Shown: in pieces, positions 15,519 through 24,900 of the stretch
Layout of the letters: the number at the start of each line of letters is the position of its first letter
Position numbering within the stretch: position 1 is the stretch's first letter
Made by a program: the position numbers and the translations under genes
The notes under the pieces: model-generated
What the model was told of the DNA's origin: nothing
Seen by the model: the letters and a program-made list of their open reading frames with translations, nothing else
The model's database searches: none
From: Oscillatoriaceae cyanobacterium M33_DOE_052
GTDB taxonomy: Bacteria > Cyanobacteriota > Cyanobacteriia > Cyanobacteriales > Laspinemataceae
Assembly: GCA_015296065.1 (NCBI GenBank)
Contig: DVDU01000099.1
Coordinates: forward strand, 1-41,221
DNA: 41,221 nt
Direction: 5' to 3'

Positions 15519-16724
15519 TCAAGATGGGGGAATGCGAGACGGGGCGCTGTCGAAGGCGCGGGCAATGGCCTGCCAAGCCCGCTTGCGGTTTAAATCCTTG
15601 TCTAGAGGTAGGGGGCGGACTGGCTCCCCGTCATCCCGAGGACGAAACCCAGCAATCCAAGTGTAGCGATCGCTCAACCCCCATGTCATCACCCCCATCA
15701 CCGCTGGCTCATCCAGAGCCGCACTCAAATAATCCTCATAAGCCGTCGCCACCATATTGTCCCGCTGCACCACATCACCGGGCAAATTGCGATCGGTGGC
15801 ATCCATTTCTGTAATCATAATTTTTAAACCCATTGCCGCCACCTCCGCCAAAAACTTCCGCAACACCTCCGGCTTAAAAGGCAGCTCTCCGGGAAATAAA
15901 TGCCCTTGCACCCCCAACACCTGCACCGGTGTCCCCTTAGACTTCAGTCGCTCTAGCAGTTTCAGCAAACCTGTCCGCCGCTGTTCCATCTCCGGCGTAT
16001 CATAATCTAGACGATTTTCGTTATACACCAGCAGCGCTTTTGGGTCAGTTTCCGCCGCTACCCGAAATGCCAAATCGATATAATCTGCTCCCAGGAACTT
16101 CAGCCAAGGCGTTTTGCGCAAACCGTCCTGGCGCCCTTGAGATGGCATAATTGCTTCATTCACCACATCCCAAGAGTGAACCTTCCCCGCATAGTACCCC
16201 GCCACTCGCTGAATATGCTCTGTCAGCACCGCCTCGGCATTTTTCTCTGTCACCGTCTCCTCAAACCACTCTGGCATCGACTTATGCCAAATCAACGGAT
16301 GACCGCGAAAGAGCATTTTTTGCCTTTGGGTGAAATCATAAAGCCAATCCAAACGTTTAAAATTAAACGTCTCTGGATCTGGGCGCAGATTTTTCCACTT
16401 CATATCTGATTCCGCCACTAAAACGGCGGACTCGCGAGCGAACTCAGTGGCAAAGGCTTCATCTTTGGAAAGCTGCCCGAAACCCGACGCCGCCCCAAAA
16501 AACAGACCCTTAGCCGCTGCCCGTTCTTTCAGAGGTGCATCGCCCGTCACCTGAAAATTATCTCTTACCTGCACTGGGGTGTCTGTAGGCTCTGGCTTGG
16601 AGGTAGCTTTCTTTTGCCGAGCCTGCAATTGATGCGCCCCCACTGCCACCGCCAACCCAGTCACGCCAGCGCCCAAACCGATCAAAAACGAACGGCGTCC
16701 CAACAGTCCACGATTATTCCTCAT
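15519..16724 (-). CDS. Tat-exported GH10 endo-beta-1,4-xylanase-like hydrolase, copy 1
   Basis: A 401-residue glycoside hydrolase family 10 protein. The N-terminus has a twin-arginine signal (GRRSFLIGLGAG, about 9-20) and a hydrophobic stretch to about 33. The TIM-barrel follows from about 60. FRGHPLIWHKSMPEWF (139-154) is the family's substrate-binding segment; E190 in WDVVNEAI is the acid/base and E306 in IMITEMDA the nucleophile, so it should be active. The classical substrate is xylan; here, inside a polysaccharide export cluster, the target may be the cell's own glycan. It lies 16 bases upstream of the flippase start and 12 bases after the WecG-type gene, in one transcript. No carbohydrate-binding module. 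Confidence 0.9.
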   Translation of the reverse strand: MRNNRGLLGRRSFLIGLGAGVTGLAVAVGAHQLQARQKKATSKPEPTDTPVQVRDNFQVTGDAPLKERAAAKGLFFGAASGFGQLSKDEAFATEFARESAVLVAESDMKWKNLRPDPETFNFKRLDWLYDFTQRQKMLFRGHPLIWHKSMPEWFEETVTEKNAEAVLTEHIQRVAGYYAGKVHSWDVVNEAIMPSQGRQDGLRKTPWLKFLGADYIDLAFRVAAETDPKALLVYNENRLDYDTPEMEQRRTGLLKLLERLKSKGTPVQVLGVQGHLFPGELPFKPEVLRKFLAEVAAMGLKIMITEMDATDRNLPGDVVQRDNMVATAYEDYLSAALDEPAVMGVMTWGLSDRYTWIAGFRPRDDGEPVRPLPLDKDLNRKRAWQAIARAFDSAPSRIPPS

Positions 16725-16736
16725 ATTTGTCCAAAA

Positions 16737-17504
16737 TTAATCCGTCTTTCGCCGCCGGTGCCACAATTCCACTATGAAAAGCCACAAGACGAACCAAGGC
16801 TCTACCAAATAGCGCCGCCAGAGGCGACCGGGCTCGCTGACCAAGCGGAAGAGCCATTCTAGACCCACTTTCCCCGCCCACCGTGGTGGTGTGGGCACTG
16901 CCCCAGCCACATAGTCGATCGCCGCCCCAGCCGTCAAGATTGCATTCACCCTGATGCTATCCATATTATCCAATACCCAGTGTTCTTGCCGAGGCATCCC
17001 CATCCCTACCATTAGCACCTGGGGCTGAAAAGCATTGATTTTTTCCAATAACACCTGGTTATCTTCGCTATCCCGGCGGGCGTCAAAATAGCCATCTGCA
17101 GTGGTAATTTCCAATCCCGGATATCGCTGCTGGAGAATTCTCGCTCCCCGATCGGCCACTCCTGGCTTAGAACCAAGGTAAAACACTCGCCAATTCTCTG
17201 CCGCTGCATCTGCCATCAGGGGATCAATCCAGTCAGCATAAGTCACCCGGTGTTCGCGGCGGAGGGGGTAGCCTAATAGTCGCCCCAACCAAATCAAGGG
17301 CATTCCGTCCACATGGATGTACTCCGATCGAGCGTAAAAATCCCGCATTTTGGCATCCTTGTGGAAGAGGCGGAGGCTGTTCATGTTGTGATTCGCAATC
17401 AACCACCGTTCCCCCCGTTGCACGGACTGCCGGACCAGCTCGTTTAAATCCTCGATCGTCAGGGCGTTTACCCAAACCCCCAGAAATTGATAAGACTCCA
17501 CCAC
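16737..17504 (-). CDS. WecG/TagA/CpsF family glycosyltransferase (GT26)
   Basis: A 255-residue GT26 enzyme. D66 in VDGMPLIWLGRLLGYPL and the GMGMPRQEHW segment (167-176) are the family signature. Members add the second sugar to a polyprenyl-diphosphate-linked saccharide (for example ManNAc or ManNAcA transfer in WecG/TagA, glucuronate in GumK-like systems). It is a peripheral membrane protein; the C-terminal 40 residues are basic and aromatic (LWRRYLVEPWFVLWLFIVELWHRRRK), suited to membrane contact. It is placed between the two GH10 genes on the same strand. The sugar cannot be predicted. Confidence 0.9.
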   Translation of the reverse strand: MVESYQFLGVWVNALTIEDLNELVRQSVQRGERWLIANHNMNSLRLFHKDAKMRDFYARSEYIHVDGMPLIWLGRLLGYPLRREHRVTYADWIDPLMADAAAENWRVFYLGSKPGVADRGARILQQRYPGLEITTADGYFDARRDSEDNQVLLEKINAFQPQVLMVGMGMPRQEHWVLDNMDSIRVNAILTAGAAIDYVAGAVPTPPRWAGKVGLEWLFRLVSEPGRLWRRYLVEPWFVLWLFIVELWHRRRKTD

Positions 17505-17532
17505 TAAGCCTCCTGTGGCTCAAAATTGTCTC

Positions 17533-17555
17533 GGTTCTTAGTTGGGCTTTAGCCC
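17533..17555. repeat. Single GTAGTTGGGCTTTAGCCC-family unit
   Basis: GGTTCTTAGTTGGG followed by CTTTAGCCC, one direct copy of the palindrome family, in the gap between the GT26 gene and the second GH10 gene. The GGGCTTTAGCCC core is a 12-base palindrome. Confidence 0.75.
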
Positions 17556-17589
17556 AAAAAAACGACGGGGTGACGGGGTGACGAGTCCC

Positions 17590-18744
17590 CTAACGGGAGG
17601 GTGCGTTGTCGAAGGCGCGGGCGATCGCCTGCCAAGCCAGCTTCCGTTGGAAATCCTGATCTAGGGGGAGGGGGCGCACCGCCATCCCGTCATCCCGGGG
17701 GCGTACCCCAGCGATCCAGGTGTAGCGATCGCTCAGCCCCCAGTTTAGCACCCCAATTACGGCGGGCTCGTCGAGTACCACATCTAGATAATCTTGATAA
17801 ACGCCCGCCACTAAGCGATCGCGCACCGCAATATCCCCAGGTAACATCCGATCGGTGACATCCAGCTCTGTAATCATAATTTTCAGCCCCAAACTAGCCA
17901 CATCACTCAAAAACTGCCGCAGCTTTTTTGGTTTAAATGGCATTTCATTAGCAAACAAGTGCCCTTGAATACCCAGAGCTTGCACCGGAGTTTTCCGGGA
18001 CTTTAACCCCTCCAACAGCTTCAGCACAGCCACTCTTCTCCCCTCCATTTCCGGCGTATCATAATCCAGCCTGTGGTCGTTATATACCAACAAAGCCTGT
18101 GGATCTGCCTGCGCCGCCGCTTGAAAAGCCAAGTCTATGTATTCCGGCCCTAAAAACTCTAGCCAAGGGGTGCGGCGCAAACCATCTGACCGGCCATTAG
18201 CGGGAAATATCGCTTCATTGACCACATCCCATGATTGCATTTTCCCTGCATAATGTCCCGCCACAGTAGCAATATGTTCTAACATTACCTGCTCGGCGTT
18301 TTGCTTGTTCACATTTGCCTCAAACCAGTCGGGCAAAGCTTTATGCCAAATCAGAGTATGTCCCCGTAATTGCATCCCCCGTTCCGAAGCAAATTTAGCC
18401 AACCAATCTCCTTGGTTAAAGTCAAAAGTTTTGGGACCAGGCCGCAGCTCTTGCCACTTCATTGAGTTTACTGGGACTAGGATGCCGCACTCTGCGGCGA
18501 AGCGATTAGCCAAATCAACGTTTTTGGCTAGCTCTTGATAGCTACTCGCCGCACCGTAAATCAATCCTTTCGCTTGGGCACGCTCTCGTAATGGTTGCTC
18601 CCCAACCACCGTAAAATCTCTCCTAGCCACCTCAATTTTTTGCCACATATCGGCCATTGGCTGCTTGATTTTCTCGGTGATAATGGAAGCACCAGCCCCG
18701 ACTAAAACTCCTAATCCAAACACAAAACTGCGTCGTTTATACAC
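17590..18744 (-). CDS. Tat-exported GH10 endo-beta-1,4-xylanase-like hydrolase, copy 2
   Basis: About 384 residues, a paralogue of the GH10 at 15519-16724. From the chosen GTG start it begins VYKRRSFVFGLGVLVGAGAS, a twin-arginine signal. GHTLIWHKALPDWF, acid/base E177 in WDVVNEAIFP and nucleophile E294 in IMITELDVT are all present, so it looks catalytically complete. I prefer GTG 18744, with AGGGTGGAG just upstream and no overlap. The in-frame ATG at 18819 would overlap the preceding GT4 gene by 67 bases and put a polar stretch before the signal. Two exported GH10 enzymes in one glycan cluster suggest trimming of a related polymer. Confidence 0.88.
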   Translation of the reverse strand: MYKRRSFVFGLGVLVGAGASIITEKIKQPMADMWQKIEVARRDFTVVGEQPLRERAQAKGLIYGAASSYQELAKNVDLANRFAAECGILVPVNSMKWQELRPGPKTFDFNQGDWLAKFASERGMQLRGHTLIWHKALPDWFEANVNKQNAEQVMLEHIATVAGHYAGKMQSWDVVNEAIFPANGRSDGLRRTPWLEFLGPEYIDLAFQAAAQADPQALLVYNDHRLDYDTPEMEGRRVAVLKLLEGLKSRKTPVQALGIQGHLFANEMPFKPKKLRQFLSDVASLGLKIMITELDVTDRMLPGDIAVRDRLVAGVYQDYLDVVLDEPAVIGVLNWGLSDRYTWIAGVRPRDDGMAVRPLPLDQDFQRKLAWQAIARAFDNAPSR

Positions 18745-18752
18745 ACTCCACC

Positions 18753-19943
18753 CTAACGCTGCCTTTGACTTAAAATGGTCTCGGTTTTGGTAACAATATC
18801 CTGCACCCGGGAGCGCCAACTGTGCTGCGCCACTACTTCTCGGCGCGCCTGTTGCCCCATCTGGGATAATCGCTCGTGGGCTTGAGAAACTCTGACTAAA
18901 GCCTGTTTGAGCCCTTCTAAATCACCAGCGGGAAATAAAAACCCGGTTTCTCCTTCTTTGAGGGTGCGTTGGGCATCCTCAAAAGCGGAAGCAATCACCG
19001 GTTTGGCCATTGCCATATATTCATATATTTTCAGTGGCGAATGATACATTTTACCCAATTCTGGGGATTCGATTTGACCGGAGTAGCCCACATCAAAACC
19101 CGCTACGGCTTCGGGCACCTGTAGCTGGGATAACCGCCCCACAAATCTCACCCTGTCCGCCAAACCTAAATTCTGGGTTAGAGATTTCCAATCTTCTAAC
19201 ATCAACCCATCACCCACCACCACCAGAGATAAATCAATGCCCTGGTTTTTCACCTCGGACATCGCTTGTAGGAGTAAATCTAAGGCTTGCCAGTTGGTGA
19301 GCGTCCCCACAAAGCCGATCGTCAGTCCCGGAAACAAGCGTTGTGGCTGATAAGCATCTGGGTTGAAAAACTCCACATCCACCCCATTGGGGATAACCAG
19401 CACTTTTTGCGGCGATACCTGCGCCTCCCGTACTACAATCTCCTTGAGAGTTTCGCTGACGCAAACTAAAACATCGCATTGGCGATAAGCCCCTACTTCA
19501 ATGCGTCTCGCCAGTCCACTGAGAACTACGCTTTTGCGAGCAAACTTGGCTTCATAGAAAAAAGGCCCGCTAGTTTCTAGGAGCCAGGGGATACCCCGCC
19601 GCTGGAAAATCCAGCCGAGGGATTGCAAAGCGGCGAACCGCTCATAAACCCAATCTACTTCTCTGCCCATTTCCCGCCAAGCTCGCTGGGCATTGACGAA
19701 ACCCAAAATCAGGCGGGTGATATCGATGAACAAGGTGCGCCACCAGTTGCCACTCACTGCGGCTTCTGAACCTTTACCCCGCCAGTTAGAGGGTACTCTG
19801 TCACCCACAATATACTTTTTCACTGGGTAGCCCAGGGATTCAAATGCCCTAATCACGCCCAGCACATGGGCTCTCGGCCCGCTAGCTTCGGCTTCTGGGT
19901 TGGTAGATACTCTAGGGGCTGCAGAAAGATATCCGATTTTCAT
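18753..19943 (-). CDS. Family 4 glycosyltransferase (GT-B fold)
   Basis: A 396-residue GT4 enzyme. The N-terminus MKIGYLSAAPRVSTNPEAEASGPRAHVLGVIRAFESLGY is an acceptor domain with a GPRAHV-type loop. The C-terminal donor domain shows IGFVGTLTNWQALDLLLQAM and SPLKIYEYMAMAKPVIASAFEDA, with K and E of the nucleotide-sugar-binding motif, then GETGFLFPAGDLEGLKQAL. It is a soluble cytoplasmic NDP-sugar transferase. It heads the leftward run GT4-GH10-GT26-GH10-flippase, with 8 bases to the GH10 start, so it is likely the first gene of that operon. Confidence 0.9.
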   Translation of the reverse strand: MKIGYLSAAPRVSTNPEAEASGPRAHVLGVIRAFESLGYPVKKYIVGDRVPSNWRGKGSEAAVSGNWWRTLFIDITRLILGFVNAQRAWREMGREVDWVYERFAALQSLGWIFQRRGIPWLLETSGPFFYEAKFARKSVVLSGLARRIEVGAYRQCDVLVCVSETLKEIVVREAQVSPQKVLVIPNGVDVEFFNPDAYQPQRLFPGLTIGFVGTLTNWQALDLLLQAMSEVKNQGIDLSLVVVGDGLMLEDWKSLTQNLGLADRVRFVGRLSQLQVPEAVAGFDVGYSGQIESPELGKMYHSPLKIYEYMAMAKPVIASAFEDAQRTLKEGETGFLFPAGDLEGLKQALVRVSQAHERLSQMGQQARREVVAQHSWRSRVQDIVTKTETILSQRQR

Positions 19944-19971
19944 ATTGGGCAGTTTGGATAGATTTTTTTTC

Positions 19972-20133
19972 GGTTCTTAGTTGGGCTTCAGCCCTCTTTC
20001 ATCGGTTCGTAGTTGGGCTTCAGCCCTCTTAAAAAGGTTCGTAGTAGGGCTTTAGCCCTCTTGATTAGGTTCACCTTTTTTGTGGGCTGAAGCCCAACTA
20101 CGAACATGATTGGGCTAAAGCCCAACTACGAAC
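19972..20133. repeat. Five-unit GTAGTTGGGCTTYAGCCC array
   Basis: Three direct units (19972-19994, 20004-20026, 20036-20058) face two inverted units (20084-20105, 20112-20133), so long hairpins can form between the GT4 start and the murQ end. Units vary at one base of the core (CTTTAGCC or CTTCAGCC), with matching variants in the inverted copies. The last unit overlaps murQ and supplies its TAG stop codon. Confidence 0.85.
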
Positions 20134-21049
20134 TGGGAGATTGATAGGTTTCTACGGCGGCGCGGAGTTGTCCTTGGTTGGCGTCTAGGAGGTTTTGGGC
20201 TTCTTCTTTGTCAAGACCGGTCCAGTGCATGACGAGAGCGCGTTTGACGGAAAGACCGGCGGCGTCGAGGAGGTAGGCGCAGTCAGAACGGTTGAGGCGG
20301 GTGAGGTCTTGGAGGATGCGCAGGGAGCGATCGCGCAGTTTGTTGTTGGTAACAGCCACATCTACCATCCGGTTGCCATAGACTTTGCCCAGTTTCACCA
20401 TCACGCTGGTGGAGATGATGTTGAGGGCGAGTTTGGTCACGGTTCCGGCTTTCAAGCGGGTAGAACCGGCGAGGATTTCTGGCCCTACTAATAGGCGGAT
20501 ATCTACATCAGTATTGGCTGGGGCTTGCTCAGCGGGTACGCAGGCGAGGAAAATAGTCGCCGCCCCCCGACTGCGGGCAGCTTCTATGGATCCAAGGACA
20601 AAGGGGGTAGTACCGCCTGCGGTGATGCCTAAGACGACATCATGCTGTCCGATATGGCGCATGGCGATCGCCTCATATCCGTCCTCAAACCGGTCCTCGA
20701 GGTCTTCTGAAGAGCGAACCAGCGCTCCTGCACCCCCAGCAATGATTCCCTGCACCAATTCCGGTGGTGTGCAAAAAGTGGGGGGACATTCGGCGGCGTC
20801 CAATACCCCCAGGCGTCCGCTGGTTCCGGCTCCTACGTAGAATAGGCGCCCCCCACTGCGCAGAGCGGTGGCGGTGATGTCGATCGCGGCGGCGAGATCC
20901 TCCCGCGCATGGGCGATCGCCGCCAGCACCTTGGCGTCCTCCTGATTGAACAAATCCACCAATTCCAGAGATGATAGCCGGTCTAAATTAATACTATTGG
21001 GATTTACCTGCTCGGTCAGCAAATATCCCCGGTCTTGTAATTCTGTCAT
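20126..21049 (-). CDS. murQ: N-acetylmuramic acid 6-phosphate etherase
   Basis: A 307-residue MurQ. It cleaves the lactyl ether of MurNAc-6-phosphate to GlcNAc-6-phosphate and D-lactate in cell-wall recycling, in the cytoplasm. The start LTEQVNPNSINLDRLSSLELVDLFNQED is typical. The SIS sugar-isomerase-fold domain has FYVGAGTSGRLGVLDAAECPPTF with E87 in the active-site region, and AIAHAREDLAAAIDI before it. The C-terminal UBA-like part follows at about 255. Length is normal, but the final SSS-like codons and stop (AGT TCG TAG) come from a repeat unit. No anhydro-MurNAc kinase is adjacent. Confidence 0.95.
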   Translation of the reverse strand: MTELQDRGYLLTEQVNPNSINLDRLSSLELVDLFNQEDAKVLAAIAHAREDLAAAIDITATALRSGGRLFYVGAGTSGRLGVLDAAECPPTFCTPPELVQGIIAGGAGALVRSSEDLEDRFEDGYEAIAMRHIGQHDVVLGITAGGTTPFVLGSIEAARSRGAATIFLACVPAEQAPANTDVDIRLLVGPEILAGSTRLKAGTVTKLALNIISTSVMVKLGKVYGNRMVDVAVTNNKLRDRSLRILQDLTRLNRSDCAYLLDAAGLSVKRALVMHWTGLDKEEAQNLLDANQGQLRAAVETYQSPSS

Positions 21050-21084
21050 CTACTATCCGCGCTCAATCAAAAATAAACATTACA

Positions 21085-21477
21085 CTAAAGGAGTTTTTCC
21101 AACTGGCGGCGGATGCGTTCCAGCTCCGTCTCAGACATATGTTGCTGGCGCCCCTCCGGCGGCGACGCCGCAGTTTCCGGCGGTTTGTCTGGTTCCCAGT
21201 CTGGTTGCTCCACATTGCTTTCCGGCGGAATTGCCAGGGCACCTTCGGGGACTAATTGCGACTCATAACCTGCATCCTGACAAAATTCCTCGACCTCTTC
21301 CGAGTCGATCCCTTCCGGCGTCGGTGCCCCAAAGTCCTGGGCTTCCAGCATCATCGCATACCGCGCCGCGTCATCTTCCGACTCGAACATCAGCACCACA
21401 TTGCGATCGCCCATCCGCAGGGTGTGGATTCCTTCATTCTCCGTTCTGGCATTAAATAGTAAGACGAACACTCGCAT
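21085..21477 (-). CDS. DUF3110 domain-containing protein
   Basis: A 130-residue protein with the cyanobacterial/plastid DUF3110 domain: MRVFVLLFNARTENEGIHTLRMGDRNVVLMFESEDDAARYAMMLEAQDFGAP fits the family's start, with short beta strands and an acidic pattern. The rest (about 95-130) is a proline-rich, acidic linker and a helix (MSETELERIRRQLEKLL). Cellular role unknown; members occur near translation and photosynthesis genes but none are here. It ends 35 bases before the murQ start, so the two may be co-transcribed. Confidence 0.85.
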   Translation of the reverse strand: MRVFVLLFNARTENEGIHTLRMGDRNVVLMFESEDDAARYAMMLEAQDFGAPTPEGIDSEEVEEFCQDAGYESQLVPEGALAIPPESNVEQPDWEPDKPPETAASPPEGRQQHMSETELERIRRQLEKLL

Positions 21478-21540
21478 GGATTCAGACGCTCTCTTAAAAA
21501 TCCTGCCCTCAATCTTAACAAAGGCTGGCGCCCCCGCCAG

Positions 21541-21685
21541 GGGAGATGGGCAGATGGGGGGACGGGGAGACGGGGGGACCCGGAGACGGGGGACGGGGGA
21601 CCCGGAGATGGGGAGACGGGGAGACCCGGAGACGCGGTTCGGCTTCGCTCACCGACCGGGGAGACGGGGAGACGGGGGGACGGGG
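21541..21685. repeat. GGGGAGAC minisatellite
   Basis: About 145 bases of GGGGAGAC, GGGGGGAC and GGACCCGGAGAC units with one interruption (GGTTCGGCTTCGCTCACCGACC). On the opposite strand this is GTCTCCCC, the unit of the arrays at 80-135 and 25107-25144. It lies in the 449-base gap between the DUF3110 gene start and the tamB-like gene; no gene was seen there. Confidence 0.85.
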
Positions 21686-21926
21686 AAACAAAAACTTATT
21701 CCATCACTAATGTGTCTCTCACTTAACAATTAATTTATGGTTTACTTTCTAGAGGAGATTGCCCACCGCAAGCACATAAAAATCATTAAAGCTGCTATAA
21801 TGGCTAAAAATCACCATTGTCCCGGCAAGGCGGCCAATCATAATTAACGCCTTGCCTAGATATTTCCTGCCAATTATCTCACTTGTGTATCTTCAGGGTG
21901 ACAAGCCCGAGGGGTCGGGTGTCCAG

Positions 21927-24900
21927 ATGAACAAATCCCCTAAGCCAAAAATTTTGGGTCAATCATTGAGGGTGTCCGCCGCGATCGGCGTCAGCCTAAT
22001 TCTACTCATCGCTGTGGGTGGTATAGCATATTTGCGCTACTTTGTCAACAATAAACTCTCACCTTTAGTTGCCAAAGAACTGAGCCAACTCATCAACCGT
22101 CCGGTAGAAATTGGCTCAGTGAAATCATTTTCCCTCACCGGGTTGCGCATTGGTGCCAGTGCCCTCCCAGCCTCTAAAGAGGACCCGGATTTTGCCACAG
22201 TTCCGGAGGTCTCAGTAGCTTACAACCCGCTGTTACTTCTGAGTACCCGCACCCTCAACCTAGATATTACCCTCATCAATCCCGAATTATACGTAGAACA
22301 AGACGAGGCAGGCAACTGGCTACAACTAAAACTGAAAACTAAACCAGAAGCATCCGGGCCGATTAAAATCCAGTTAGACAACATCCGCATCCGCAATGCC
22401 TCCCTCGTCCTCGTGCCTAATCCCCAAAAGCGGGCTAAACTGATGGCAGTGGGCAACTTAGCCGCAAAAACACCCCCACCCGCCCCAGTTGCCATCAGAA
22501 AATTAAATGGCAAAGCCGAATTTTCCAACCAACAAAAACAGGTAAACTATGAAGTCACCGGCCAACCTGACAGCGGTGGCGTCGTCAATATTCAAGGCGA
22601 GTCCTTGTTACAGTCACCCCTCCGCACCAAGATATTTATCAGGGGAACTGACCTCGCGGCTAAACCGATTATGCCTTTAATTCCTAATGTTCCTATAGAA
22701 GCCTATAGCGGGGAAATTGATTGTAATTTGGGCATAGAATTAGAAGAAACCGAGGTACTGTCTTGGCAGGGAACCGCTGGATTTAAGAATATTACTGGAC
22801 AACTCGCGGGTTTGCAAAAAGGCATCTCTGGCGCCAGCGGTATTCTCAAATTCCGGGAATTAGCGGTTGATTTAGATAATACAGTGGCGATTTATGGCCA
22901 ACTGCCTTTGCGGCTGAGTGGCAGTATTGATACAGAGTCGGAATATAATTTAAGCATAGAAATCCCCCCAGCAAATCAAGAGCAATTTATCAAAACTCTG
23001 GATTTAGAAATCCCTGTGCCTGTGATGGCGGAGGCGGCGGGTGATTTGCGCGTCACTGGCGCTTTGAATAATCCCATTTTATCTGGTGTGGTGGCGACTA
23101 CGAAAACTAGCCGCATCGACTTAGTGGATTTTAGTAAGATTCGGGCGGAATTTAAAATCGAAAACGATATTCTCACCCTGGAAGATTTGCAGGCAAAACC
23201 TGTGGTGGGGGGGAGTATTAGTGGTAAAGGCACGATGCTGTTGGGGGAAGTCTCGAAAATCTCGATCGCTCTGCGAGCTGATGATTTACCAGGGGATAAG
23301 CTGGGGGAAATTTACAGCGGCGAGCCTGTGGGGGTGAAAATTGGGGCGATCGGCGCCGATGTGGAAGTCAGCGGTAGCGCCACCGCACCCCTCACCACCA
23401 TTCAGTGGCAAGCACCCAACGCCCTCTATCCCGCCACCGGCCAACTCCAGATTACCAAAGAAACCACCACATTTAACAATACCATCATCCAAATCGGTGG
23501 TGGACGCCTCCGCGCCGAAGGTCAACTCATCAAAAACAACTGGCAAGCCATTCTGCGTGGCGAACAAATCCAACTATCCCCATTAATCGACCCAAAATTA
23601 ACGGCAGATAACCCCCAACTCACCACCTTTTTAGATACCAATCCCGCTATTATTTCCTCCCGCGCCACTCTTTCAGGTAATCTCTCATCCTTTGCCCCTG
23701 CTGATATCATAGCCGAAGGCGAAATGAAACTCGCCATCAGCAACAGCATCATCACCGCCACGGGGAATTCTAGGGGCGGTAAATGGCAGGCAACTGCCAG
23801 TTTTAATGATGGCAAAACCCTAAGCCTCAATCAATTCGCTGCTGATATCCCGCTACCAGTAGGATTATCTGGTGGTAGCGTCACCGTTGTGGGCAATACC
23901 GACCTATTCACCACCACAAATAACACCACCCCCCCACCAGAACCCTTAAAGCAAATCGCCGCCTCCGGGACATTGCAGCTAGACGTTAAAGGTATTGCCA
24001 CAGGAGTAAAATTTGACCTGCAAAAGGGACAATGGCAAGCCGCAGTAAATCTGGCGCCAAATACACCCCTAGAGAGTATTTTTGCCTTGATGCAATTAAA
24101 CTCTTTTGCTAACAGTGATAACTCGTCTGTGCAATTTGCCAGAGCCCAACTATCTGGCAACGTGGATGCTCGCGATATTAAAGATATCGCTGTAGTCGGA
24201 GAGGCGCAACTCAATCTCTCTGGTGGTACAAGCAGCCTCAGTGGCAGTTTGCGTGGCGGTTTTTGGCAAGCGGAAGCCAAGATAACTCCGGGAACTCCTT
24301 TCCCTCTGAACCCGATCGCTCCCCAACTGCCAGTTGCTGTGGCTATCACTGAAGGTAATATCAAAGGTTCTGGCACCACTGATGCTTTGCTTAACCCCGA
24401 ACCTACCGCCATCATTGAGGCAATTTCCCTCAGTGGCGCCGCAAAACTGAATGTGGCGGGAGGTGCGGCGACGATAAGTGGCACTTTGGCGCAGGGGAGA
24501 TGGCAAGCAGAAGCAAAAATAACTCCGGGAACTCCTTTCGCGCTTAACCCGATCGCTCCCCAAATACCAATTCCTGTAACTCTTACCGATGCTGCTTTTA
24601 AAGGTTCTGGCACTACAGCGGCGATTTTGAACAATCTCGAACCAATGGCATTGCTGGGGAGCATCAATGCTTCTGGGGAAGCACGAGTTAAAATTGGCGG
24701 TGGTGATGCTACTTTGGGGGGCAGTTTGCGCGCTGGCGAATGGCAGGCGGCGATATCTGGCAGTGAAATTGCTCTTAATGGTTTGGCTCCCCAATTGCCA
24801 GTGCCAGTTATGCTCCGTCAAGGCTCATTTGTGGGTTCTGGTTCTGTGGCAAAAATTATGTCTTTGGAGGATATGATTGCCTCTGGGGATGCCCAACTAG

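Noticed and set aside
15503-15565. Upstream ATG start for the flippase
   Set aside because: It would overlap the xylanase gene by 46 bases. The TTG at 15502 has a ribosome-binding site and no overlap.
20385-20840. Plus-strand open frame of 151 codons
   Set aside because: Antisense to murQ, which has clear family motifs.
21852-21926. TTG-initiated extension of the tamB-like gene
   Set aside because: The 25 extra residues have no ribosome-binding site and precede a normal MNKSPKPK start with signal anchor.
23831-24821. Long minus-strand open frames opposite tamB
   Set aside because: They mirror the internal protein repeats on the opposite strand and have no family features.
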